A DNA stretch of 15,620 nt. It comes from Methanomicrobiales archaeon (GTDB lineage Archaea > Halobacteriota > Methanomicrobia > Methanomicrobiales > JACTUA01). Below, piece after piece: positions 7,240 to 13,959 of this stretch; the first letter of the stretch is position 1, and every line of letters starts with the position of its first letter. The notes beneath the pieces are model-generated. The model did not search any database. It was given only the letters and a program-made list of their open reading frames with translations, and was not told where the DNA came from. A program made the translations under genes and the position numbers. Location of the stretch: the NCBI GenBank assembly GCA_028678965.1, contig JAJRCM010000080.1, positions 1 to 15,620 of the forward strand, given 5' to 3'.

Positions 7240-7719
7240 ATGAAAGAACGGCTGGATGTGCAGATACGACGGGGTGGATATGCTGACATCCCGATCATCA
7301 CCCGGAACAATATCGCGATGGCGAGGGAGACAGAAGGCAAGATCCTCGACCCGATATCAGCGACACAGGGGGTAGATGGTCTACTCCATGATCCGGCAAA
7401 AGGATTCTATCTCCTCGCTGAACGAGGGGATCGTATCATTGGCCAGTGCATGGTGACGTATGAATGGAGTGACTGGAGGAACGGGACCTTCTGGTGGATC
7501 CAGAGCGTCTATGTAGATGAGGGATATCGGAAAAAGGGAGTCTTCAATTCACTCTATCTCGAACTGCTGCATATGGCACAGGAACAATCTGACGTGGCTG
7601 GTCTTCGCCTCTATGTTGACCGCACCAACAGACTGGCACAGAAGGTCTACAGACACCAGGGAATGAAAAAAACAGGATACCGGATATTTGAGGTGGAATT
7701 TCGGAAGAACATGGATTGA
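7240..7719 (+). CDS. GNAT-family N-acetyltransferase (159 aa)
   Basis: A compact GCN5-related acetyltransferase. The N-terminal strand QIRRGGYADIPII is followed by a helix containing NNIAMARETEGK. The core strands are FYLLAERGDRIIGQCMVTYE and WWIQSVYVDEGYRKKGVFNS, the second being motif A with an acetyl-CoA-binding turn (here YRKKGV in place of the canonical Q/RxxGxG/A). The final motif, LRLYVDRTNRLAQKVYRHQG, fits motif B, with the conserved Asn and Tyr. The substrate is unknown. The plus-strand frame is open back to 6853, but everything before 7240 is antisense to kup, so I place the start at ATG 7240, or possibly GTG 7258. A TATTAGTAA stretch at 7203-7211 could be its TATA box. Confidence 0.85.
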   Translation: MKERLDVQIRRGGYADIPIITRNNIAMARETEGKILDPISATQGVDGLLHDPAKGFYLLAERGDRIIGQCMVTYEWSDWRNGTFWWIQSVYVDEGYRKKGVFNSLYLELLHMAQEQSDVAGLRLYVDRTNRLAQKVYRHQGMKKTGYRIFEVEFRKNMD

Positions 7720-7743
7720 AGTTCCCTCCCCTTATTACTGTAG

Positions 7744-7752
7744 TTAATAATA
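7744..7752 (+). promoter_or_regulatory. TATA box of the COG2426 gene
   Basis: TTAATAATA lies about 30 nt before ATG 7783 and about 65 nt before the preferred start at 7816. A transcript start near 7775-7780 gives a leader of about 40 nt with an SD at 7803-7809. Confidence 0.45.
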
Positions 7753-7815
7753 TGATCTGCCCCATCCAATCTGTTTGATGGTATGTCCGGGCCTCGGGAG
7801 CTAGAAGGGTATCCC

Positions 7816-8475
7816 ATGATTCTCCCTACGATCTCTCTCTCCACCGCCATTCTCCGTCTTCTCCTCCCGTTCCTCATGGTCCTTGCCTATTTCCTGGGGT
7901 GTTTACTCATCCTCGCCCCAGAGAAGGGTATGATACTGGGAGGATTGATGGTAGCGTATATGATCCCCCCGTCCGGGAAAGAATCAATCATTCCCGTGGG
8001 CATCTTCCTGGGTATACCATGGCCATTGATGGCTACAACCATGGTGGTGCAGGATGTGGTCACGGGTCTGTTCATGCTCCTGAATCTTGATTATACCTAT
8101 CACCTCCCGTATCTCGGTCCCTGGATCACGCAGTTCTTGTCCCAGGGAAAGGAGTTCATGAGCGAGCGCCCCTGGCTCTGCCGCTGGAATGTACTGGGTC
8201 TGGCGTTCTTTGTGATGCTCCCCTTCCAGGGAACAGGAGGGGTAGGGGCCACGCTTGTAGGATGGATGATGGGTCTTTCACCAGGAAAAATCCTCCTCGC
8301 AATTGGTATAGGAGCAGTGCTTGAGAGCCTTTTCTTTGCATTGGGATCGGAGCTTATCTGGAGCCTCGCCCCGCCTTCTCTTGTTCAGGGAATCGAAGTG
8401 TTCCTCGTAATCCTGTTCATCAGCTTCCTACTGCTCTACTTCATACGGCGGTGGGATGCAAGTCATCGGCAATGA
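7816..8475 (+). CDS. COG2426 'small multidrug export' membrane protein
   Basis: A polytopic membrane protein of 219 residues with about six helices. It matches the family often named 'putative small multidrug export protein': an N-terminal helix pair, KGMILGGLMVAYMIPPSGKE with the conserved PP-GKE turn, GIPWPLMATTMVVQD, the central LPFQGTGGVGATLVGWMMGL glycine-rich helix, and GKILLAIGIGAVLESL. The family name comes from early annotation; transport of drugs is not well supported, and homology to small SNARE-associated (DedA-like) membrane proteins has been suggested. I choose ATG 7816 because AGAAGGG (7803-7809) lies 6 nt upstream. ATG 7783 would add 11 residues and has no SD. Confidence 0.85.
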   Translation: MILPTISLSTAILRLLLPFLMVLAYFLGCLLILAPEKGMILGGLMVAYMIPPSGKESIIPVGIFLGIPWPLMATTMVVQDVVTGLFMLLNLDYTYHLPYLGPWITQFLSQGKEFMSERPWLCRWNVLGLAFFVMLPFQGTGGVGATLVGWMMGLSPGKILLAIGIGAVLESLFFALGSELIWSLAPPSLVQGIEVFLVILFISFLLLYFIRRWDASHRQ

Positions 8476-8489
8476 TCATCCTCATTGAC

Positions 8490-8694
8490 GGGGAGGACAC
8501 CACGTCGCTCCTGGGGTAATTGTCCGAGGGAGGACCATTGTGTTTCTGCCCTGAATGGGGGAAGGCAGAGAGAGAGGGAAAAATCCCGTCCTCCCATCAC
8601 TGCGTGATGAGAGACTGGGGTCTCGTTCCGAGACCACAGTCCTTTCGCTTTCAGTGAAAGTCTCATGTCTTCATTAGAGACAATCGTCCTCCCC
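8490..8694. ncRNA. Candidate structured RNA element with nested inverted repeats
   Basis: The gene-free stretch between the COG2426 gene and the next membrane gene is densely self-complementary. An outer 9-bp stem pairs GGGGAGGAC (8490-8498) with GTCCTCCCC (8686-8694). Inside it an 8-bp stem pairs 8528-8535 with 8588-8595 and encloses two hairpins: 8545-8550 with 8564-8569, and 8576-8579 with 8584-8587, the latter abutting the stem. Next comes a long hairpin, 8613-8617 plus 8619-8625 with 8629-8635 plus 8637-8641 (5+7 bp, 3-nt loop), then 8648-8652 with 8656-8660. A G-T pair extending the 8545 hairpin slightly favours the plus strand. It starts 15 nt after a stop codon and ends 115 nt before ATG 8809, so it could be a 3' UTR, a 5' leader or an independent RNA. 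I recognise no known RNA class; a small inverted-repeat mobile element is the main alternative. Confidence 0.45.
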
Positions 8695-8808
8695 ATCCCA
8701 CTCCAAGATATGATGGGTCTTCTCAGAGTGAGTTCTCTGGTTGTTCGAAGATCTTTCCAGAGCCCGGGAAGGTAGCGCTTTATGTGGGACAACAGGAAAA
8801 AGGATGAT

Positions 8809-9195
8809 ATGAAGAGACCGGTCCCTATCATCCTCTATGGTGTGCTGATCTGGCTGATCCCCTTCCTCGCTGGATTTCCCTTTGTCGATGCCACGGGAAC
8901 ATTCCTTATTCCTGAAACATTTTTCAAATCCATCATGGTAGTCATCGGCGCCTTCGTCGGAGTCCTTCTCGCCGTACGATATTTCTCCACTATCAACGCT
9001 GGCCAGATTAAAGAGGGCATCATCATCGGGATGAGCTGGCTCGCCATAAATCTCGCACTGGATCTCCTGATGGTATTCGTCGGATTCTTCCCGATGACCG
9101 TTTTACAGTATATCACCGAGATCGGGCTGAGGTATGTGAGTATACCGATTTACACGGTCGGGTTGGGAATTGCACTCGAACGTCAGCAAAAATAA
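8809..9195 (+). CDS. Four-helix membrane protein of unknown function (128 aa)
   Basis: The product begins MKRPVPIILYGVLIWLIPFL. It has hydrophobic segments at about residues 5-24, 40-60, 68-93 and 103-124, separated by short charged loops (RYFSTINAGQIKEG between helices 2 and 3). I know the pattern only as a hypothetical membrane protein and give no function. The start is ATG 8809, because AAGGA (8800-8804) lies 4 nt upstream; the frame is open back to ATG 8782, but that start has no SD. The gene follows the folded element at 8490-8694 and is followed by a T-rich terminator. Confidence 0.7.
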   Translation: MKRPVPIILYGVLIWLIPFLAGFPFVDATGTFLIPETFFKSIMVVIGAFVGVLLAVRYFSTINAGQIKEGIIIGMSWLAINLALDLLMVFVGFFPMTVLQYITEIGLRYVSIPIYTVGLGIALERQQK

Positions 9196-9206
9196 ACGCA
9201 AATCAT

Positions 9207-9269
9207 GAGACAAAATAAGAACGTATTCATTTGAATGATAGGGCTGTCTCTTTTTATTAGAATTTTTTT
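9207..9269 (+). terminator. Hairpin and oligo-T terminator after the gene ending at 9195
   Basis: GAGACA (9207-9212) can pair with TGTCTC (9245-9250), with an ATTCATTTGAAT palindrome inside the loop. TTTTT follows directly (9251-9255), and a second T-run follows at 9263-9269. The T-tracts alone would suffice for archaeal termination. Confidence 0.55.
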
Positions 9270-9364
9270 AATGCGAGGGTGCTGGTACATTTTTGAACAT
9301 ATAAAAAATAGATAATTGAATAAAATTTTTATTCCATCCAGTGTCTTCGTATCCAACGATTTGT

Positions 9365-9523
9365 TTATTTTTCAAAGAAAAGAGAGATTGCATATGCTGC
9401 GAATCCTGCTCCGAAACCAACGAAAATACCAGCGGGAATATTATTTACTGCAAAACCGATCCCAAAACCAAGAAATAAACCAGCGGGAATAAAAATAGCC
9501 CCCTTTCCTCTTTTTCCTTCCAT
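9365..9523 (-). CDS. 52-residue glycine-zipper membrane microprotein with internal repeat
   Basis: The minus strand holds a short ORF from ATG 9523 to TAA 9365. After a basic N-terminus (MEGKRGKGAIF) the protein has two similar hydrophobic halves: IPAGLFLGFGIGFAVNN, then IPAGIFVGFGAGFAAYA, and it ends with a short helix and EK. Each half has G-x-G spacing that favours close helix packing, so a two-helix hairpin or oligomer is likely. Small proteins with this IPAG-L/I-F-x-GFG pattern occur in several prokaryotes with no known function. A weak GGTG-type SD lies about 10 nt upstream. The clear internal repeat and non-random composition support a real gene despite its size and AT-rich surroundings. 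Confidence 0.7.
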   Translation of the reverse strand: MEGKRGKGAIFIPAGLFLGFGIGFAVNNIPAGIFVGFGAGFAAYAISLFFEK

Positions 9524-9836
9524 TACAAATCGCCACCACGTAGAATCTTATTGCGTTTATTTTTCTTGATGAGATTTTTAATATTCGCTTTTATGGAGAA
9601 AATGGTATTGTGTACATTGGTATAAAGGTATGAGCTCAGTTTAGATTGAGAGGACGATCAGTATGTCAAACCGTGTGGTGGGGAAAAGTATTGCACGGGG
9701 GAAGTATGTCTATCCCATGCAACGGTTACCACAACACTATTCTGATATCATTGGTGTGTTCTCAACCATTACCCGCGCCATTGATGGGATCATCATCCAT
9801 GTTGTACAACAAAAAACTCCTATAAATTATCAGAAA
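9524..9836. other. AT-rich intergenic region without a convincing gene
   Basis: It lies between the microprotein gene and tRNA-Leu, both on the minus strand. The left part (9540-9600) is A/T rich and probably holds the minus-strand promoter of the microprotein. A plus-strand open frame from 9663 runs antisense through the tRNA and is not a gene. The right end holds the tRNA terminator T-run. Confidence 0.5.
9811..9816 (-). terminator. Oligo-T terminator of tRNA-Leu
   Basis: Six consecutive T on the minus strand begin about 21 nt after the tRNA 3' end, as expected for archaeal tRNA transcript termination. Confidence 0.5.
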
Positions 9837-9921
9837 TGCGAGGGGGAGGATTCGAACCCCCGAATTCCTGCGAAACTGGACCCTAAATCCAGCGCCTTTG
9901 ACCTGGCTCGGCAACCCTCGC
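9837..9921 (-). tRNA. tRNA-Leu, anticodon UAG
   Basis: Read on the minus strand, a class II tRNA folds cleanly. The acceptor stem is GCGAGGG (9921-9915) with CCCTCGC (9844-9838). The D-arm starts with GCCGAG. The anticodon stem CTGGA/TCCAG carries the loop TTTAGGG, giving anticodon TAG. A long variable arm containing CAGGAATTC follows, then the T-arm GGGGG-TTCGAAT-CCTCC. The discriminator base is A (9837), which is right for leucine, and the 3' CCA is not encoded. No intron is seen. It reads CUA and related leucine codons. Confidence 0.95.
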
Positions 9922-10105
9922 GCAGCTGAGGAATATGCGAACGATAGTAGAAGTAGCTTCTTCATCAGAGGGATACACCGTTGTCCTCTCATTTGAAAGC
10001 CATATATCGCAGGATATAGCAGAGGGATCGTAGCTGTCTTTTTCTGTCTGATCGGCAAGCTTGACGAAACGGAAAAACGATATGGCGCTCAGGTTGCGAC
10101 GGCAC

Positions 10106-10114
10106 CTACATAAT
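10106..10114 (+). promoter_or_regulatory. TATA-like box of the trkH gene
   Basis: CTACATAAT is centred about 31 nt before ATG 10141. With normal archaeal spacing the transcript would start at about 10135-10140, so the mRNA is leaderless or nearly so. This fits the lack of any SD before the start. Confidence 0.4.
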
Positions 10115-10140
10115 CATGGTGCACATACATCACTTCTTTG

Positions 10141-11622
10141 ATGAAGCGATTCGAGCACCTGGCGATAATTGCACGGGACATGGGAATCGTCTTTGAGTTG
10201 CTGGGGGTAGCAACTCTGGTCCCCATGATCGTGCTCGCCATCTACCATGAATGGGAGATGCTCATACCCATGGCATCGGTACCCCTTACCTTTGGTATCT
10301 TCGGATTTCTCATCTCAAGGGCTCCTCAACCAGAGAAAATTCCCTCGCTGAGCATTGCACTCGTGGCGGCTGCGCTCACCTGGCTTGTGGTGGCCTTGGT
10401 GGGATCTCTTCCCTTTGTGATAGGGTTGCACATGACATGGACCGACAGTATCTTCGAGGCAATGTCGGGATGGACGGGGACCGGTTATTCGGTTATGACC
10501 TCATTGGATACTACCCCCCACGTCATCATCTTCTGGCGATCCTTCATGCAGTGGATTGGGGGAATTGGAGTCATTGCGTTTGGGGTTGCCCTTCTGAGCC
10601 ATTCGGGGCTCATCTCGACCCGTCTTTTCCGGGCAGAAGGAAGGCCAGATGCGTTTATGCCGAGTATTGCATCCACTGGTAAGAGGATATGGGGTATGTA
10701 CCTGGTGCTCACGGTCCTGTTCATCGGTCTTGTTTACCTTGCTGGTGAACCGCTCTGGGATACCGTGAATCTCGTTATGGTTGCACTCGCTACGGGGGGA
10801 TTTGCTCCCCATGATGCCGGCATCGGCTTCTATAACAACCCAATCCTGGAAATGCTCCTCATTCCGGTTATGCTCGCCGGTATGTTTCCATTTAAAGTGT
10901 ACTTTTTCCTATTTCAGGGAAATGTGAGGGAGATGTTCAGAAGCCGACCGGTACGGGCAATTCTGGCTCTTGCATTCATCTCCTCTGCCATTGTCTCGTA
11001 CGATCTCTACGTATTCAATCACTATACCTTCACCACAGCGATCCGTCAGGGATTCTTCAACACTATCTCAGGCTTTGCGACGTGCGGCCTCCAGAATGCG
11101 AATCCACACCTCTGGGTCGCTCATCCCATCATTATTATCACCATCATGATGCTGATTGGGGGGGCAGCCGGAAGTACTGCTGGTGGAATTAAGATCGACC
11201 GTTTCATTCTAGGGTATAATGGACTTATCTGGGGATTCAAGAAGTACTTTGTGCGGGGAAATGTCATTGTACCACTCAAGCATGAAGGCCGGATTATCCC
11301 CAAGAAAATCGCAGAGCTCGAACTCTCCAGAAATGTGTTGATTATTGTCCTCTGGTTGATAACACTCCTCCTTACACTATTGTTTACTCTCTATGTTGTA
11401 CCCGGAGCAACTGATGAATTCGGTACGCATGAAATTCTCTTTGAACTGGTATCTGCAATGAGCAACGTGGGTCTTGGTCTCGGGTTTCTTACACCAGCAA
11501 GTCCGATGATTGTCAAATGGATCTACACGTTCCTTATGTGGATTGGCAGGTTGGAGATCGTGCCGGTTCTGATCCTGTTCATGGGACTGGTAAAGGGATT
11601 TGAGTCGGAGGTAGCAAAATAA
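10141..11622 (+). CDS. trkH: TrkH/KtrB-type potassium transporter, ion-conducting subunit
   Basis: This is the membrane pore subunit of a Trk-type K+ uptake system, 493 residues with about ten helices. The four pore loops of the fold are visible through their filter sequences: TGTGY (112-116), ATGGF (217-221), ATCGL (313-317) and NVGLG (442-446). Further signatures are FWRSFMQWIGGIGVI (131-145), GGAAGSTAGGIKIDR (340-354) and the C-terminal MWIGRLEI (466-473). Trk pores usually work with a cytosolic RCK protein (TrkA), but no trkA gene is visible nearby, so the partner must lie elsewhere. ATG 10141 is preferred over the adjacent TTG 10138. A separate promoter region and a gap of about 100 bp separate it from the hydrogenase operon. 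Confidence 0.93.
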   Translation: MKRFEHLAIIARDMGIVFELLGVATLVPMIVLAIYHEWEMLIPMASVPLTFGIFGFLISRAPQPEKIPSLSIALVAAALTWLVVALVGSLPFVIGLHMTWTDSIFEAMSGWTGTGYSVMTSLDTTPHVIIFWRSFMQWIGGIGVIAFGVALLSHSGLISTRLFRAEGRPDAFMPSIASTGKRIWGMYLVLTVLFIGLVYLAGEPLWDTVNLVMVALATGGFAPHDAGIGFYNNPILEMLLIPVMLAGMFPFKVYFFLFQGNVREMFRSRPVRAILALAFISSAIVSYDLYVFNHYTFTTAIRQGFFNTISGFATCGLQNANPHLWVAHPIIIITIMMLIGGAAGSTAGGIKIDRFILGYNGLIWGFKKYFVRGNVIVPLKHEGRIIPKKIAELELSRNVLIIVLWLITLLLTLLFTLYVVPGATDEFGTHEILFELVSAMSNVGLGLGFLTPASPMIVKWIYTFLMWIGRLEIVPVLILFMGLVKGFESEVAK

Positions 11623-11670
11623 CCAGTTTTGGGTAGTCGGTCAAAAATCTTCGAGAAATGGGAAATTGCG

Positions 11671-11689
11671 AGAAAGAAAAGCATTTAAT
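11671..11689 (+). promoter_or_regulatory. Promoter of the Eha operon (BRE plus TATA)
   Basis: A purine-rich AGAAAGAAAA (11671-11680) resembling a BRE precedes ATTTAAT (11683-11689). Transcription would start near 11710, about 15 nt before ATG 11726. This is the only intergenic gap before the tightly packed operon. Confidence 0.5.
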
Positions 11690-11725
11690 GACAAGCTTGC
11701 ATACGGTCTACCTTAGAGCGAGGGA

Positions 11726-12211
11726 ATGCTGCCCGACTTTCTCCGCATCCTGATAGCTGCCCCGGTCTGCTGGATCCTCTACATCACCATTGATGTCTAT
11801 TTCAAACTCCCTGAGCAGGGCGGTGTTTCGGGAGCAACAGCTATAGCAAAAGACATTGAACGGGGTGGAGGGGCGCTTCATGGAGGGTATATGATGGGCA
11901 ACATCGTCTCCTCACCGGATGCTTCAGCAGGGACCCTACTTGCTTCCTGCGGGGTGACTGCAGCCGGGATACCCGGCGGGCTTTTTGCTGCCCTTCTGGT
12001 GTACATTGGGAACCGCATCTGTTATGATCCTGGTTATGCCGGAACGACAGGAGCAGTGGTGGCCACCTTTGTCGTGTTCGGATTTACCCAGATTGGATTT
12101 GCCGCTTCGGATTTTGTGGCCGGGATGGTTATTGCTATCCTCACCATCCAGGGCCTCTCGCATTCCCACGCGAGCCGGCTTCTCGCCACCCTGTGGAGGT
12201 GGCGCTCCTGA
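11726..12211 (+). CDS. ehaB: Energy-converting hydrogenase A, membrane subunit EhaB
   Basis: A 161-residue membrane protein with four or five helices. Between helices 1 and 2 it carries a highly conserved loop, GATAIAKDIERGGGALHGGY, followed by MMGNIVSSPDASAGTLLA. These match EhaB in length and pattern. Helices follow at about 67-95, 105-130 and 130-145, with a basic tail. It is the first gene of the operon here: no ehaA-like ORF fits in the 103 bp before it. Eha is a membrane-bound [NiFe] hydrogenase that couples ion flow to ferredoxin reduction by H2; this subunit is part of the membrane arm. Its 3' end overlaps ehaC by 19 nt. An AGGG touches the start too closely to be a normal SD. Confidence 0.8.
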   Translation: MLPDFLRILIAAPVCWILYITIDVYFKLPEQGGVSGATAIAKDIERGGGALHGGYMMGNIVSSPDASAGTLLASCGVTAAGIPGGLFAALLVYIGNRICYDPGYAGTTGAVVATFVVFGFTQIGFAASDFVAGMVIAILTIQGLSHSHASRLLATLWRWRS

Positions 12212-12453
12212 TCGCCCTCTCCGTCTGTGCGATCATAGCTGCCTATGCAGCGGTGAGGGTGGTACTGGAGAAGCGCCCGCTGCGTAAGCTGCCGTACCTG
12301 AACGTGCTCTCCTTCGCTATCTCCGGTTCGCTTCTCCTCATCCTTCCCCATCCCCTCTCCATCGTTGTCGCGGTGGCGTATTTTGTCGGATCCACCCTGG
12401 AATCCAATGCCATCGCGAGCACCTATGCCGGAGGGATCCAGAAGGATGGATAG
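12193..12453 (+). CDS. ehaC: Energy-converting hydrogenase A, membrane subunit EhaC
   Basis: Small membrane protein of up to 86 residues with two or three helices (about 4-22, 40-55, 55-72), a basic loop EKRPLRKLPYLNVLSF and a conserved-looking end ESNAIASTYAGG. Identification rests on size and position between ehaB and ehaD. The start is uncertain: GTG 12193 is conventional but has no SD, whereas a perfect GGAGGTG (12195-12201) lies 6 nt before CTG 12208. That CTG overlaps the ehaB stop as CTGA, the same overlap style as the other junctions. The non-standard start would shorten the protein by five residues. Confidence 0.75.
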   Translation: MEVALLIALSVCAIIAAYAAVRVVLEKRPLRKLPYLNVLSFAISGSLLLILPHPLSIVVAVAYFVGSTLESNAIASTYAGGIQKDG

Positions 12454-12676
12454 TCTTCTTGTGGTTATTTTCGGATTTATCGCGGTGATCGGGGCACTCA
12501 CCACCGCCTTCAACCGCGAACCGTACATCAAGCTCATCTCCATGAGCATGATGATCGGGGGTATCTTTCCCTTCATTGTTGATCGCGGTTTTCTTGATGT
12601 CGCAGCAGCTACTGCGGTCATCGCCCCTATCAGCACCATCTTCATTCTTCTCATCTGCAGGAAGGGGGAGCCATGA
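12446..12676 (+). CDS. ehaD: Energy-converting hydrogenase A, membrane subunit EhaD
   Basis: 76 residues with two or three helices: MDSLLVVIFGFIAVIGALTT, a loop NREPYIKLISMSM, then a second helix with GGIFPFIVDRGFLDVAAATA and a final hydrophobic stretch ending CRKGEP. The pattern resembles the small MnhC/NuoK-like subunits common in membrane hydrogenases and antiporters. ATG 12446 overlaps the end of ehaC (stop 12451-12453), so translation is probably coupled. The frame is open upstream to 12365 but that portion is antisense-style shadow of ehaC. Assigned by size and gene order. Confidence 0.75.
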   Translation: MDSLLVVIFGFIAVIGALTTAFNREPYIKLISMSMMIGGIFPFIVDRGFLDVAAATAVIAPISTIFILLICRKGEP

Positions 12677-12909
12677 ACCCGGAGTTTATCCTCGGGCTTA
12701 TCCTCCTTCTTATCGGGAGTGCCGTGTCTGCTTTCCCCCGACCCAAGAACTACCTCATCCAGCTCATTAACCTGGAGATTCCTGGCTGGGGACTCCTCCT
12801 GGTGATGCTTTCATACAACGAAGCACTTGCCCTTTTCACTTTTGGGGGGGTTTCCGCCCTCTCCACGTTCATTCTTGTCCGAGTCATTGAGAAGAGGAGG
12901 CCAATATGA
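12673..12909 (+). CDS. ehaE: Energy-converting hydrogenase A, membrane subunit EhaE
   Basis: 78 residues, two or three helices: FILGLILLLIGSAVSAF, a loop PRPKNYLIQLINLEIPGWG, a second hydrophobic stretch LLLVMLSYNEALALFTFGG, and a third that ends in the basic tail RVIEKRRPI. The ATG overlaps the ehaD stop as ATGA. A GGAAGGGGG lies about 4-10 nt upstream and gives a good SD. Assignment rests on size, hydrophobic pattern and its place in the conserved gene order. Confidence 0.78.
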   Translation: MNPEFILGLILLLIGSAVSAFPRPKNYLIQLINLEIPGWGLLLVMLSYNEALALFTFGGVSALSTFILVRVIEKRRPI

Positions 12910-13349
12910 TCATCAGCAGGATCTCGGCGTTCATCTCAGATTTTGAGAACTTGATGCCCCTCTTCGCCGGAGCCTGTGCGCTGCTCTTTATTATCGGAAT
13001 CCTGATGCTCCCACTCCCTTACGAAGAGAAGCAGCTCTATCCCAAGCAGATCAATCGTTCGAGCACCCTTGATCCCTACGACCGGGGTGGCTCTCCCTTT
13101 ACCCGGGCAACAATAATATCCCAGTATCCACAAAACTCACCGACTGCAGGGTACGTTACCACCTATCTCACCCCACTCTCATGGTTCCTGGCCAATACCA
13201 CCCAGCACCTGGGAACCACTATCGTCGCCCACCCTGGCGGGATTCTTGATGAGATCCTGTATAATACCCGGGGGCTGGATACCGTCGTTGAACCCACCAT
13301 TCTGTTTATTGCCTTTGCCATCGGGTCGTACCTGTTCCGGAGGGGGTGA
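12906..13349 (+). CDS. ehaF: Energy-converting hydrogenase A, membrane subunit EhaF
   Basis: 147 residues with a hydrophobic helix near each end (about 17-37 and 128-144) and a long, polar, proline- and tyrosine-containing middle: PYEEKQLYPKQINRSSTLDP, later FTRATIISQYPQNSPTAGY and NTRGLDTVVEPTILF. This topology, with a large extracytoplasmic or cytoplasmic loop between two helices, fits EhaF. The ATG overlaps the ehaE stop as ATGA with a GAGG about 5 nt upstream. Confidence 0.8.
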   Translation: MIISRISAFISDFENLMPLFAGACALLFIIGILMLPLPYEEKQLYPKQINRSSTLDPYDRGGSPFTRATIISQYPQNSPTAGYVTTYLTPLSWFLANTTQHLGTTIVAHPGGILDEILYNTRGLDTVVEPTILFIAFAIGSYLFRRG

Positions 13350-13353
13350 GCAG

Positions 13354-13959
13354 ATGTGGGAAGAGTATTCCATCGGGTTGCTGGGGGTGCTCCTCTGCGG
13401 GGTGATTGCCTTTGTCGCACTTGCCATTGAGAAGGATGACCTGCACCGGCTCCTTCTGATTGACCTGGTGGAGATACCCTCATTGGGCATTGTCGCACTG
13501 CTCGCCACCGACCTCGCAGAAGCCCTCATCCTCCCCGGCCTGGTGGTGGGTATTGCCGAGCTCCTCGCACTTTCCCAGATCTACCTCGTCAAGGAAGGTC
13601 TCAAGGAACAGCCAGAAGGACGGCTGCACATAGAGGTTATTGAATATGCCGATGCCCCTCTCATCCTTTCCCTATTCCTTGTGGTGTATGGGATCATCCT
13701 CTCCGGTTTCACGGGAGGGGGGGTTGCCGGGCTGGGCGTGGTGTTTTACTTCATGTCCCGCGGGTACAAGGAAGATCTCTCCCTTCTGGAGGCTGCCGCC
13801 GGAATCTCCTGGGCAATCTGGATCGTCTCTTTTTTTGTGTTCATGTTCCTGCCTCAGTACTGGCTCCTCGCTGTCTTTGGGGCGGGTGGAGGGATCCTCC
13901 TCAAGGTGATTGCCAAGATGTCGCTTGTCGGGACCATGTGGGGGCGGTCCCATGAGTAG
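13354..13959 (+). CDS. ehaG: Energy-converting hydrogenase A, membrane subunit EhaG
   Basis: 201 residues with about six helices. The protein opens MWEEYSIGLLGVLLCGVIAF. The segment EKDDLHRLLLIDLVEIPSLG and the later LILPGLVVGIAELLALSQIY are well-patterned amphipathic loops and helices. The C-terminus ends LLKVIAKMSLVGTMW. Its frame is open far upstream, but a GGGGTGAG (13343-13350) 3-5 nt before ATG 13354, just after the ehaF stop, decides the start. It belongs to the membrane arm of Eha, and assignment is by order and size. Confidence 0.8.
   Translation: MWEEYSIGLLGVLLCGVIAFVALAIEKDDLHRLLLIDLVEIPSLGIVALLATDLAEALILPGLVVGIAELLALSQIYLVKEGLKEQPEGRLHIEVIEYADAPLILSLFLVVYGIILSGFTGGGVAGLGVVFYFMSRGYKEDLSLLEAAAGISWAIWIVSFFVFMFLPQYWLLAVFGAGGGILLKVIAKMSLVGTMWGRSHE

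Noticed and set aside
8604..8610. GTGATGA matching the C box of archaeal C/D guide RNAs
   Set aside because: No CTGA D box follows at the proper distance, and the bases are part of a perfect CATCAC/GTGATG hairpin.
8463..8831. Minus-strand open frame of 122 codons across the structured intergenic region
   Set aside because: It overlaps the ends of both flanking genes, has no SD and no protein-like domain pattern; the paired stems explain the sequence better.
9663..9929. Plus-strand open frame of 88 codons with GAGAGG upstream
   Set aside because: Its second half (EGEDSNPRIPAKLD...) is the antisense translation of tRNA-Leu, a well-known annotation artefact.
9762..10058. Minus-strand open frame of 98 codons around the tRNA
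   Set aside because: It reads straight through the tRNA gene on the same strand and has no coding features.
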